This document shows positions 26,806-34,165 of a stretch of 64,000 bases of DNA, in pieces; position 1 is the stretch's first letter, and each line of letters opens with the position of its first letter. The DNA lies in assembly GCA_965601825.1 (NCBI GenBank), contig OZ271839.1, positions 1,488,001 to 1,552,000 of the forward strand, in the 5' to 3' direction. The translations under genes were made by a program, and so were the position numbers. The notes beneath the pieces are model-generated. The model did no database searches. It saw nothing but the letters and a program-made list of their open reading frames with translations, and was not told where the DNA came from. The stretch is from HXMU1420-13 sp965601825. GTDB lineage: Bacteria; Bacteroidota; Rhodothermia; Balneolales; Balneolaceae.

Positions 26806-27699
26806 ATGAGAGTTACAAACCGAATAGTATTCGACAATTTTATGCGGGATGTGAACCGAAACCGGACACAAATGGCGGAAATTCAGTCAAGCTTGTCTAG
26901 TTCAAAAAGTGTTCGATTCCCATCACAAGACCCGGTTTCATTTCAACGTAGTAGGGCAATAGAAGATGATATTCGGCAATCCGAGCAATTTCAAAAGAAT
27001 ATAAATAGCGGATTACGACAAAGTCGATTGGCACAGGACGCACTTGATCGATCCATCGATGAACTCATAGAAGTGAAAAGGATATTAGTTCAATCAGCTT
27101 CTGATACATATAGTGCGATTGATCGAGAAAATATGGCTGATCAAATAGCCGGTATTCGAGATTCTTTGATTGCAACTTACAACTTGAGTTATGGTGACAG
27201 ATACCTTTTTGCAGGTACAAATAGCTCAACAGAACCCTTCACTTTAGATGCTACAGTACCGGGTGGTGTTCTGGATACTAGTAATGCTACAGCTCTGAAA
27301 GTAAGTGCAGACAACGGTGTGGATATTGAGATTAGCGTCACAGGTACTGAAATCAGATCAACCTCCGAAGGTGATTTCTTTGAAATCATCGGAAATATCG
27401 AAGATGCATTAAGAGCAAATGACAGTACAGCGTTGAATAACCTTATTCCTGGTGCGGATGAATTAATTGATCACACCAGTGATGTAACTGCTCGACTAGG
27501 AAATAATATTTCCCGCCTAGAATACATGTATGAGCAATACGAGAATACCAAAATTACCCAGAATGCTGAAATCAGTAAGCTGGTAGATACCGATTATGCT
27601 CAGGCAATTTCGGACTTACAAAAAAATGAAACTATATATCAATCGGCCATGGCCGTTCACACACGAATGTTTAGCAATACACTGCTGAACTATATCTAA
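26806..27699 (+). CDS. flgL: Hook-filament junction protein 3, FlgL
   Basis: This 297-residue flagellin-family protein has N-terminal MRVTNRIVFDNFMRDVNRNR and SLSSSKSVRFPSQDPVSFQRS, YNLSYGDRYLFAGTNSSTEPF in the middle, and a C-terminal helix (DYAQAISDLQKNETIYQSAMAVHTRMFSNTLLNYI) typical of FlgL. It joins FlgK to the flagellin filament. It lies 3 bp after flgK and 31 bp before an unknown gene. Confidence 0.94.
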   Translation: MRVTNRIVFDNFMRDVNRNRTQMAEIQSSLSSSKSVRFPSQDPVSFQRSRAIEDDIRQSEQFQKNINSGLRQSRLAQDALDRSIDELIEVKRILVQSASDTYSAIDRENMADQIAGIRDSLIATYNLSYGDRYLFAGTNSSTEPFTLDATVPGGVLDTSNATALKVSADNGVDIEISVTGTEIRSTSEGDFFEIIGNIEDALRANDSTALNNLIPGADELIDHTSDVTARLGNNISRLEYMYEQYENTKITQNAEISKLVDTDYAQAISDLQKNETIYQSAMAVHTRMFSNTLLNYI

Positions 27700-27730
27700 C
27701 CTTGAATAAAACAGAGAGGATGTTGACAAA

Positions 27731-29083
27731 ATGAGTACAGAAAATAATTCAACAAAAGAAACTAGAAAGTCGGCTTGGGTAGATGTAGTTTGGTACCTAA
27801 GCGATATTGCTTTTCTTAATGAGGAAACACTTTCTAAGCTATTAATGAACTATGGTAGCCTTACCATTTCTTCGAAAACAAATCGACCTGCGAATATTCC
27901 AAATAATGTAACATGGAATGTTTATAACGAGGATGAAGGTCGATCAGATGTTTGGAATTCCTTACTGAATGTTGGGACCAATGAGTGGAAGTTGTTTTTG
28001 ATGGATGATGAAATTCTTCGACTTGCAGAAATAGATATTAACATTTCTGATAATACAAAAGAGTGGCCTGCAACTTTGATTCACCACAGAGGTTCGGAGA
28101 AAAACTATCAATACTATCAAATGAGATTAATTCACAATTTTGATGGATTTAAATTTGATGGTGTAAATATTCCCGATGCCACAAGAAGCATGCTTAATGA
28201 AGGAATCCAAATTGCCAGTGTTCCAATTGAAATTATGGCAACAACAAATCCTAATGCTGATGTGGATATTGAAGAGGAAATGGCGATCAGAAATTTTGCT
28301 CCTCAATTATATATCGAAAATGGATTTAGGCTTTTCAAAGAAAAGAAATTTATTCATGCTGCAGCGCAGTATCGAATGATTGCTAATTCAAGTGCTGTTC
28401 TTCCATTTGACAGACTAAGTGCTTTAAACGGAATTGCAACATGTCATGCAGAAATGTTCCGCTGGGAACCGGCGCTTATTGCAGCTGAGCGTTCTATAGA
28501 AGAGGAAACATTCCAGCATTTACCTTATCTGATTAAGTTTAAAGTGAATCAGTTAAATAAAAACTGGACTGAGGCATATCAGGCGCTCCACAAGTATTAT
28601 GAGAACACCTTCTATGAGCGTATTAAATTGCATTCAAAAGCTAATTATGATGTTCGAATCACAATCGAAGATACATTAATAAGTTTGGTAGATTTGGCTT
28701 TCAAAGCTGGTTACATCCAGGAAGCTCAAGAACATTTGGAAGATTTATTCAATCTGAAAGAAGGAAAACTAGAAAAGAGCTTCTTAAAACAACTTCTTGT
28801 TCTTTCAATTGAACTTGAAGATTTCGAAAAGAGTGAATTCTTCTTTAAGAAGTTATATGCAAAGAAATTTCCGAAGAACTTAACAGATCAGGAAGTATCT
28901 CTACTTAATGATTACATGGAAATGTTCATGAAAAGAAATTGGTATGAAACAGTGTACGAAGTGTACTCTGAATTATACTATCACTACCCACAAAACGATG
29001 AATTCCGTCGTCGTTTGATTGTAACTCTGGTTAAAACCGGAAGGGTAGAACAAGCAAGAAACTTAGCCTCTAAAGTGGCATAA
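27731..29083 (+). CDS. Unknown 450-residue protein with helical-repeat C-terminus, end of flgF-flgL unit
   Basis: I do not recognise the N-terminal half (about 1-190), which is soluble, rich in Asn, Glu and Trp (WVDVVWYLSDIAFLNEETL, WKLFLMDDEILRLAEIDI). Residues about 195-445 look like TPR-like helical pairs (LYIENGFRLFKEKKFIHAAAQYRMIA, RRRLIVTLVKTGRVEQARNLA). No signal peptide or membrane helix is seen, so it should act in the cytoplasm. It is 31 bp after flgL and just before a terminator, so it is a member of the flagellar transcript; a role in handling late export substrates or filament length is only a guess. Confidence 0.8.
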   Translation: MSTENNSTKETRKSAWVDVVWYLSDIAFLNEETLSKLLMNYGSLTISSKTNRPANIPNNVTWNVYNEDEGRSDVWNSLLNVGTNEWKLFLMDDEILRLAEIDINISDNTKEWPATLIHHRGSEKNYQYYQMRLIHNFDGFKFDGVNIPDATRSMLNEGIQIASVPIEIMATTNPNADVDIEEEMAIRNFAPQLYIENGFRLFKEKKFIHAAAQYRMIANSSAVLPFDRLSALNGIATCHAEMFRWEPALIAAERSIEEETFQHLPYLIKFKVNQLNKNWTEAYQALHKYYENTFYERIKLHSKANYDVRITIEDTLISLVDLAFKAGYIQEAQEHLEDLFNLKEGKLEKSFLKQLLVLSIELEDFEKSEFFFKKLYAKKFPKNLTDQEVSLLNDYMEMFMKRNWYETVYEVYSELYYHYPQNDEFRRRLIVTLVKTGRVEQARNLASKVA

Positions 29084-29108
29084 GTATAGATAACTAACTA
29101 TATAGGGG

Positions 29109-29145
29109 AGCGGGTCTGCGTTGTTTGTAGTACCCGCTTTTTTTG
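29109..29145 (+). terminator. Rho-independent terminator ending the flgF-flgL unit
   Basis: AGCGGGT (29109-29115) pairs with ACCCGCT (29132-29138), followed by a run of seven T. It lies 25 bp after the 450-residue gene. Confidence 0.88.
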
Positions 29146-29152
29146 TTTAATT

Positions 29153-29195
29153 GTCAATGCGAGGAGCCCCGCGACGAAGTCATCTCTCGACGATT
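29153..29195 (+). repeat. Degenerate partial palindromic repeat (related to copies A-C)
   Basis: GTCAATGCGAGGAG followed by GCGACGAAGTCATCTCTCGACG resembles the left arm and inner part of the 140-bp repeats at 12.5-13.3 kb, without the right outer arm. It lies between two convergent genes. Confidence 0.55.
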
Positions 29196-29216
29196 TATTC
29201 AAATGATAACTGAATT

Positions 29217-29717
29217 TCAGTGTACTGATGCATCGAACATCCAGTTCATAATCCAGTAGCGTTCGCCATCATAGAAAAGTGTGATGCTGTTAACTCCAGA
29301 CATAAATGGCTCGCCGTTTTCAGTTGTTGCTCCCTCATAGCTACTCCAAACATGAATCATATTCCCTGATTCTTTCACCACCCGATCAGTTTCCCATTCC
29401 CAAAATCCTTCTTCCCGAGGTGGATTGTCTCCGTGGTATTCTGCCAAAGTAATAGTATTGATGATACGATTTCCATCTTGATCAACACCAGCAATTGCTA
29501 TCCATGCATTTGGATGATGCAGAGAGAAATCACGTTCCATATCAGCGGGTTCACCGGCCGGACCTGAAACGACTTCATAATAGGCTTTGATAATTCCATC
29601 GATAGAGGAGACATCTTCAGGATCTGGAGTGTGTTGCGCAAAAAGAGAAGTACTTGCTAAAATTGAAATTGCAAAGAGTAGATATGTATTAATTTTCAAA
29701 TTAATCACCTTCGCCAT
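29217..29717 (-). CDS. Secreted NTF2-like (SnoaL/DUF4440-type) protein
   Basis: This 166-residue protein has a signal peptide (NTYLLFAISILASTSLFAQ) and a mature NTF2-like domain of about 140 residues ending in NSITLFYDGERYWIMNWMF. Such domains fold as an alpha-beta cone with a pocket; activity cannot be predicted. It is a paralogue of 49143-49655, sharing VISG(E/P)AGE, GNxxHV(W/F)S and GxNSIxLFxDGxRWWIM-type segments. Its start overlaps the 3' end of the upstream response regulator by 17 bp, so the two may be translated together, though a functional link is not evident. Confidence 0.8.
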   Translation of the reverse strand: MAKVINLKINTYLLFAISILASTSLFAQHTPDPEDVSSIDGIIKAYYEVVSGPAGEPADMERDFSLHHPNAWIAIAGVDQDGNRIINTITLAEYHGDNPPREEGFWEWETDRVVKESGNMIHVWSSYEGATTENGEPFMSGVNSITLFYDGERYWIMNWMFDASVH

Positions 29718-31131
29718 ATTGCTTTAATTTATTTCTGATAGTTCTATCAGAGATGCCTAATAATTGAGCAGCTTTTTTCTGATTTCCCTGCGTTTGTTCA
29801 AGTGCTTTTCGAATGAGTTTCATTTCCATTTCTTCAATAGACATCAATGGTACATCTGCATTCGCCATAGTCTCATTGCTAAGATTTTCATCAGCACTTG
29901 AAAAGAGTTCATTGTTGATATGCTCAACTAAAATTTGATCAGCATCCTGCGCAAGAATTATCCCACGATGCATTTTATTATTTAGCTCACGAACATTCCC
30001 TCTCCAATCCTGCGAAATCATGTAATCCATTAACTCCTTGGAGATTTCTTTAGCTTCTAATCCATATCGCTTTGTATACTGTTCAGCGAAGTAATTTACC
30101 AATAGTGGGATGTCACTCTTTCGATGCCGTAGAGGTGGAATTTCAATTGGAAAAACATTCAAACGGTAATACAAATCTTCCCGGAATTGCTTATCTGCAA
30201 TAGCCTCAGCAATATTTCGATTTGAGGTTGCTACAATGCGAACATTGGCTTTTATAGGTTTCTGGCTTCCTACTCTATAAAACTCATTTTCCTGAAGAAC
30301 ACGCAAAAGCTTTGCCTGGACATTCATTTCTATTTCTGTAATTTCGTCCAGTAAAAGGGTTCCACCTTCCGCGGCATCAAATGCACCTTTTCGATCTGAG
30401 ATTGCTCCAGTAAAGGCACCTTTCACATGACCAAATAATGTGCTCTCTACTAATTCAGATGGAAGATTGGCACAGTTAATTTTTATGTATGGCCCGGTTT
30501 CTCTATTACTATTTACATGGATCTGATGCGCAAATACTTCTTTCCCGGTACCACTTTCTCCTTGTATTAAAACCGGTGCTACATTTTTAGCAATTTGCGG
30601 CAAAACGCGCATCAGCTTTTTAATCTGAGGATCATTTCCAATAAATCGATTATCACCTTTATCACTGGCATCTACAGGACTAAGTGCTTCTGCTTTTTCG
30701 GATTTAACTGCAGATTTTGATTCTGTTGCAGTTGCAGCCGGTTTTCTTTTAGCGGCTTCGGCTTCAGGATCTGCTTCAAAAAATCGACTAACCCTGAACA
30801 GGATTTCCTTGGCTTTAAATGGTTTGGTGATATAATCAAAGGCACCTTTATGGAGAGCGCGAACAGCATGATTGATATTACCAAAACCTGTAATCAGGAT
30901 TACACCGGTATTAGGATACTCTTTTTTTACTTCTGCAAGTACTTCATCTCCAGTTAACTCATTCATTTTAACATCAGAAACCACTAAGTCGACAGTTTCT
31001 TTTTTAAGGAAATCCAATCCCTTAACCGGAGAATTAAATGCCGTTACCTGATACCCTGCTGTTGTAAGAATTTCTTCGATAAACCCTAGTAGTAATTCGT
31101 CATCATCAATTACAAGAATCGATCTTTTCAT
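29701..31131 (-). CDS. NtrC-family sigma-54-dependent response regulator (FlrC/FleR/FlgR-like)
   Basis: This 476-residue protein has a receiver domain (Asp9-11 acidic pocket, phospho-acceptor Asp53, Lys103 in ITKPF), a linker, an AAA+ domain with Walker A GESGTGKE at 191-198 and the sigma-54-contacting GAFTGA loop at 238-243, and a C-terminal Fis-type helix-turn-helix (KKAAQLLGISDRTIRNKLKQYG). It activates sigma-54 RNA polymerase. Being beside the fliS-fliD-fliT unit and after flgL suggests control of flagellar genes, like FlrC or FlgR, but no cognate kinase is adjacent. The upstream gap (31132-31200) holds an imperfect inverted repeat ACCAT...ATGGT. Confidence 0.9.
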   Translation of the reverse strand: MKRSILVIDDDELLLGFIEEILTTAGYQVTAFNSPVKGLDFLKKETVDLVVSDVKMNELTGDEVLAEVKKEYPNTGVILITGFGNINHAVRALHKGAFDYITKPFKAKEILFRVSRFFEADPEAEAAKRKPAATATESKSAVKSEKAEALSPVDASDKGDNRFIGNDPQIKKLMRVLPQIAKNVAPVLIQGESGTGKEVFAHQIHVNSNRETGPYIKINCANLPSELVESTLFGHVKGAFTGAISDRKGAFDAAEGGTLLLDEITEIEMNVQAKLLRVLQENEFYRVGSQKPIKANVRIVATSNRNIAEAIADKQFREDLYYRLNVFPIEIPPLRHRKSDIPLLVNYFAEQYTKRYGLEAKEISKELMDYMISQDWRGNVRELNNKMHRGIILAQDADQILVEHINNELFSSADENLSNETMANADVPLMSIEEMEMKLIRKALEQTQGNQKKAAQLLGISDRTIRNKLKQYGEGD

Positions 31132-31203
31132 AGATATTTATTTAATGGTCTGAAACCTGATTAATCACCATAATTTATGTGATGGTAATCAATGAAATTG
31201 GTA

Positions 31204-31237
31204 GATAAAAAAAAAGAGAGCAAAGTGCTCTCTTTTC
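31204..31237 (-). terminator. Terminator after the fliS-fliD unit
   Basis: GAGAGCA and TGCTCTC form a 7-bp stem with a 3-base loop; on the minus strand it is followed by a run of nine T. It lies 28 bp after the FlgM-like gene. Confidence 0.85.
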
Positions 31238-31264
31238 GATATCGTAGTATGACCATTTTGGGGT

Positions 31265-31615
31265 TTAACGGAACATGTTTTCCGCCATTTTTTCCCAAAC
31301 TGCCGGGTCATTCAACATTTTGCCCAGCTCAGTTTCTTTTGCTGCTTCCGGCGAGATCTGGCGAGCCTCATCATATTCTTTGATGCGCGCCTTGTACTCC
31401 TTCAATTTGCTGAAAGCTGCAGAATTGGCTTTTTCAAGTTCGATACGGGCAAATTGCTCATCACCGTTCTGAATTCCAGAACTACTGATCGAAACTTTAT
31501 CCGATAATTCTTTTGATTCAGAATTACCATCAACACGAGCAGCACGAGCATTCTCGGCGGCTTTCGAGCCATCGATTTGTCCGTTTAATTGGGTTGAGAG
31601 TTTATTGATTTCCAT
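31265..31615 (-). CDS. Small FlgM-like protein at the end of the fliS-fliD-fliT unit
   Basis: This 116-residue protein has a disordered-looking N-terminus with the segment ELSDKVSISSSG (residues 36-47), similar to the SDxVxLS motif of FlgM proteins, followed by charged helices (ARIELEKANSAAFSKLKEYKARIKEYDEARQ). FlgM is the anti-sigma-28 factor that leaves the cell through the flagellum. The C-terminal half does not clearly match the sigma-binding helices of known FlgM, so the call is tentative. It sits 21 bp downstream of the fliT-like gene and just before a terminator. Confidence 0.5.
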   Translation of the reverse strand: MEINKLSTQLNGQIDGSKAAENARAARVDGNSESKELSDKVSISSSGIQNGDEQFARIELEKANSAAFSKLKEYKARIKEYDEARQISPEAAKETELGKMLNDPAVWEKMAENMFR

Positions 31616-31636
31616 GGTGGTATTGTTTAGTAGATA

Positions 31637-31996
31637 TTAAAAATAGGAAATGTTGGGAGTTTTAGAAATCCCGTAGCTCTCCTGAGCTTTTCGCTGTTTG
31701 GTTGCTACAGCGAGTTTTTCCATTTGGTTATTCAGGAGAACAGATATTTTATTCTGTATTTCCTCATTCATAGTTATGAATGCATCGAAAAGTGGCTTTA
31801 GAATACTAACATCCTCTTTCGATAATTGCATTTCATTTTCGTTGCTTTGAACAATATTCAGAACCTGTAAGTATTCTTCCCTTTGGTTCATTTCCTCACG
31901 AATAACTTCTAAAGAAGGTTGTTCTTTATCTAATTCATTGAGAATATTGTCACTCAATTCATTTAATCTCGATATGGTATTTTCAAGTTTCTTCAT
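31637..31996 (-). CDS. fliT: FliT-like flagellar chaperone
   Basis: This 119-residue all-helical protein has the FliT-like pattern of an N-terminal helix, NQREEYLQVLNIVQSNENE, and MNEEIQNKISVLLNNQMEKL followed by a flexible tail. FliT binds the FliD cap before export. Sequence similarity in this family is low; the position 3 bp after fliD supports it strongly. Confidence 0.7.
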   Translation of the reverse strand: MKKLENTISRLNELSDNILNELDKEQPSLEVIREEMNQREEYLQVLNIVQSNENEMQLSKEDVSILKPLFDAFITMNEEIQNKISVLLNNQMEKLAVATKQRKAQESYGISKTPNISYF

Positions 31997-31999
31997 TGA

Positions 32000-33391
32000 T
32001 TAAATAAATGATGGTGCCTGGACGCTTACACTTGCAAACTGTACGACCTGATCAAACTGCTGCTGACCAGCTTCAAGCAAGGCATCCAATTCATTAAATA
32101 TTCTTCTTTGTTCCTCTTCATAATCAACCAAAAAGTCTTCTTCTCTTTTGATGAGTCGATCGAGGTTGTCGATTTTATCATCCAAACTGTCTTCTAGAGA
32201 CGAAAGAACTCCATTTGATTCAGTAAAACTTTCAGATTGAGCGAGTATAGTTGCAATTGGGGATCCGGCATCCTGAAAAAATGCGGCAATTTGCTCTGGT
32301 CGTTCAGTAAGAATCTGATCAAGTAAATCAGAATCTTCAATTTTCATTGAACCATCGTTTTCAAATCCGATTCCGAAATCAGCAAAATTTGCAACATTAC
32401 CACTTGTGATACCGGTAGCATTTAGTAATGCTGTCTGTCGGATTGAAGTACTGAAGTTTCGAATGGTTCGATACTTCTGTAATGGTCCTTTATTACCAGT
32501 TTCTGCATTAATAAATGTACGCTCACGAATGGTTTCATTAACCTCGTTAAAAGCTTCAATGAAATCTTCAAGATTCGATTTAGATGCTGCTAAATCACGA
32601 GAAACGGTCATCTGCTCTTCAACACCTGTGGCGTCTAAAAGGGTAAAATCTAAGCCAGTAATAGCATCTGATACAGTATTCGATCCACGTGTAAAAGTTA
32701 CTCCATCAATAGTAAAAGAAGCGTCTAATTGTGCATCAGGTACTAGTTCACTTAGTCCACCCGTAATTTCTGCTAGTACACCAGTTGCACCGCTAAATTG
32801 TATTCTTTCATCAAAACCTGTTTCAAGACTCTGAATAGAAAACTGTACATCCGTACTGTTTGTGTTGAATACACTTGCACTTGCCTCATCACCAAATTTA
32901 TCTGCAATCTCTGTAGCAAATGCATCAAGTATTTCTTTATTAGTTAAACCTGATGTAGTAACACTTAAGGTCTCTGTCTTATCACCAATTGTTAGTGTTA
33001 CAGAACCATCACCAAATGCTGCCAAATCAGTTCCAGCGGCTGTTCGAACAGAATCTAGTGCTACATCACGTGTAGCCATCCTATCAACAGTAATATTGTA
33101 GGTGTTCTCACGCTCGAGACCGGAAACAGAATTAACTTTAATTACCTGGCTATCAGAAACACTGGATGAGAATTTCTCAAATGAGTTGTTTGATGCTGTA
33201 GTTAATTCCTTAATCTTTGCTTCTAAATCTGTAATAGTACTGCTTACAGTACTTACAGCAGTCTTGCTTTCTTTAACATCATCTTGTTCAGATTCGAATT
33301 TTAGTTTCTTCTGGCTCTCAAGTAATACTAACTGAGATACAAAAGACTCATAAGATGATGTTTGAGCAAATAAGCTGGAAATAGAAGCCAT
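32000..33391 (-). CDS. fliD: Filament cap protein FliD
   Basis: This 463-residue protein has the FliD N-terminal coiled coil (VSQLVLLESQKKLKFESEQDDVKES, DLEAKIKELTTASN), two central beta domains, and the FliD C-terminal region (LEDFIEAFNEVNETIRERT, ADFGIGFENDGSMKIEDSDLLDQIL, DKIDNLDRLIKREEDFLVDYEEEQRRIF). It caps the growing filament and folds arriving flagellin. Length matches the family. It lies 17 bp after fliS. Confidence 0.95.
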   Translation of the reverse strand: MASISSLFAQTSSYESFVSQLVLLESQKKLKFESEQDDVKESKTAVSTVSSTITDLEAKIKELTTASNNSFEKFSSSVSDSQVIKVNSVSGLERENTYNITVDRMATRDVALDSVRTAAGTDLAAFGDGSVTLTIGDKTETLSVTTSGLTNKEILDAFATEIADKFGDEASASVFNTNSTDVQFSIQSLETGFDERIQFSGATGVLAEITGGLSELVPDAQLDASFTIDGVTFTRGSNTVSDAITGLDFTLLDATGVEEQMTVSRDLAASKSNLEDFIEAFNEVNETIRERTFINAETGNKGPLQKYRTIRNFSTSIRQTALLNATGITSGNVANFADFGIGFENDGSMKIEDSDLLDQILTERPEQIAAFFQDAGSPIATILAQSESFTESNGVLSSLEDSLDDKIDNLDRLIKREEDFLVDYEEEQRRIFNELDALLEAGQQQFDQVVQFASVSVQAPSFI

Positions 33392-33408
33392 GACTTACTT
33401 GATTAGGG

Positions 33409-33732
33409 TTATACTGTTAAGTGGTGAATGTTCACCTGATTACTGGATACTTCTTCCCAGGTATCACGAAGCGGTTCAAGAATCTCGCGGATTTCTTCGA
33501 ATCGTTCTTTGCGTGAAAGATCCTGGCAGTATCTATACAACTCAAAAAGTTGACCAGCAGGCTCGTAATCGAAATTAAGACCTTGGATTAATCCTGATAG
33601 GATTTCGCGGACCTTCTTGTCATCCTCTCTGTATGACGCCTGAATGAGTAGGTCGTACATCTTAACCACTAGCTTGAGTGGCGATGCATTCATAATTGCT
33701 TGTCTCTGATATACTAATGATGCGTTTTGCAT
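33409..33732 (-). CDS. fliS: Flagellin export chaperone FliS
   Basis: This 107-residue protein shows the FliS fold signature: MQNASLVYQRQAIMNASPLKLVVKMYDLLIQ, then LIQGLNFDYEPAGQLFELYRYC, with the PLKLVVKMYDLLI segment close to the family's SPxxLIxMLYDGxI. It is slightly shorter than usual (about 125-135). FliS holds flagellin unfolded before export. It is the first gene of the fliS-fliD-fliT unit; its promoter should lie in the 433-bp divergent gap. Confidence 0.92.
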   Translation of the reverse strand: MQNASLVYQRQAIMNASPLKLVVKMYDLLIQASYREDDKKVREILSGLIQGLNFDYEPAGQLFELYRYCQDLSRKERFEEIREILEPLRDTWEEVSSNQVNIHHLTV

Positions 33733-34165
33733 AATTTTTTGGTTTTACAACTACTTCTGTTTCAGTTTATCGGTACCTGTAGATTTTTGATAATGCTTAG
33801 AGCCTACTATTAAAGAACTCTAATACTCTACCGGTACAAACCTAGCACATTCTATGCTCCAGGTTGACAAGTATTATGCCAAGGAGGGATTTGCCCAATA
33901 TAGAACGAGTTAAGTCTTTTCTATTATCAGCAGGGGTAAGTACTTCCTTAAATGAGGAAAAAAATTCGGTATTGGAAATCTTTTCATTACCAGTTTAACC
34001 AGTTGACACGGTCTTTATTTAATGATGTTTAGATACTATTAATAGACTTTATTCATCGGTATTAGACTATTTAAGCATAATAGATGAGATCAAAATGCCA
34101 ATTTCTGGCTAGTGGCACCATTTTTGGATATCAGGAGGCAGAGCAACTAACTAATTGGAGAAATT
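33733..34165. other. Divergent control region between fliS and the flagellin-glycosylation fusion gene
   Basis: No gene is seen in this 433-bp gap. For fliS (minus strand) a CCGATAA element lies at the reverse complement of 33768-33774, but a matching -35 is weak. For the rightward gene a sigma-54-like element is listed separately at 34113-34127. The rest is AT-rich without repeats. Confidence 0.6.
34113..34127 (+). promoter_or_regulatory. Sigma-54-like promoter element, imperfect
   Basis: TGGCAC, a 5-base spacer and TTGG follow the sigma-54 layout of GG then ten bases then GC, except that the -12 GC is GG. The spacing puts the start of transcription about 25 bp before the GTG at 34166. An NtrC-type activator gene lies 3 kb away. 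The imperfect -12 box makes this only a candidate. Confidence 0.35.

Noticed and set aside
32406..33335. Long open frames antisense to fliD
   Set aside because: They mirror the codon pattern of fliD, lack start signals and match no family; fliD is certain.
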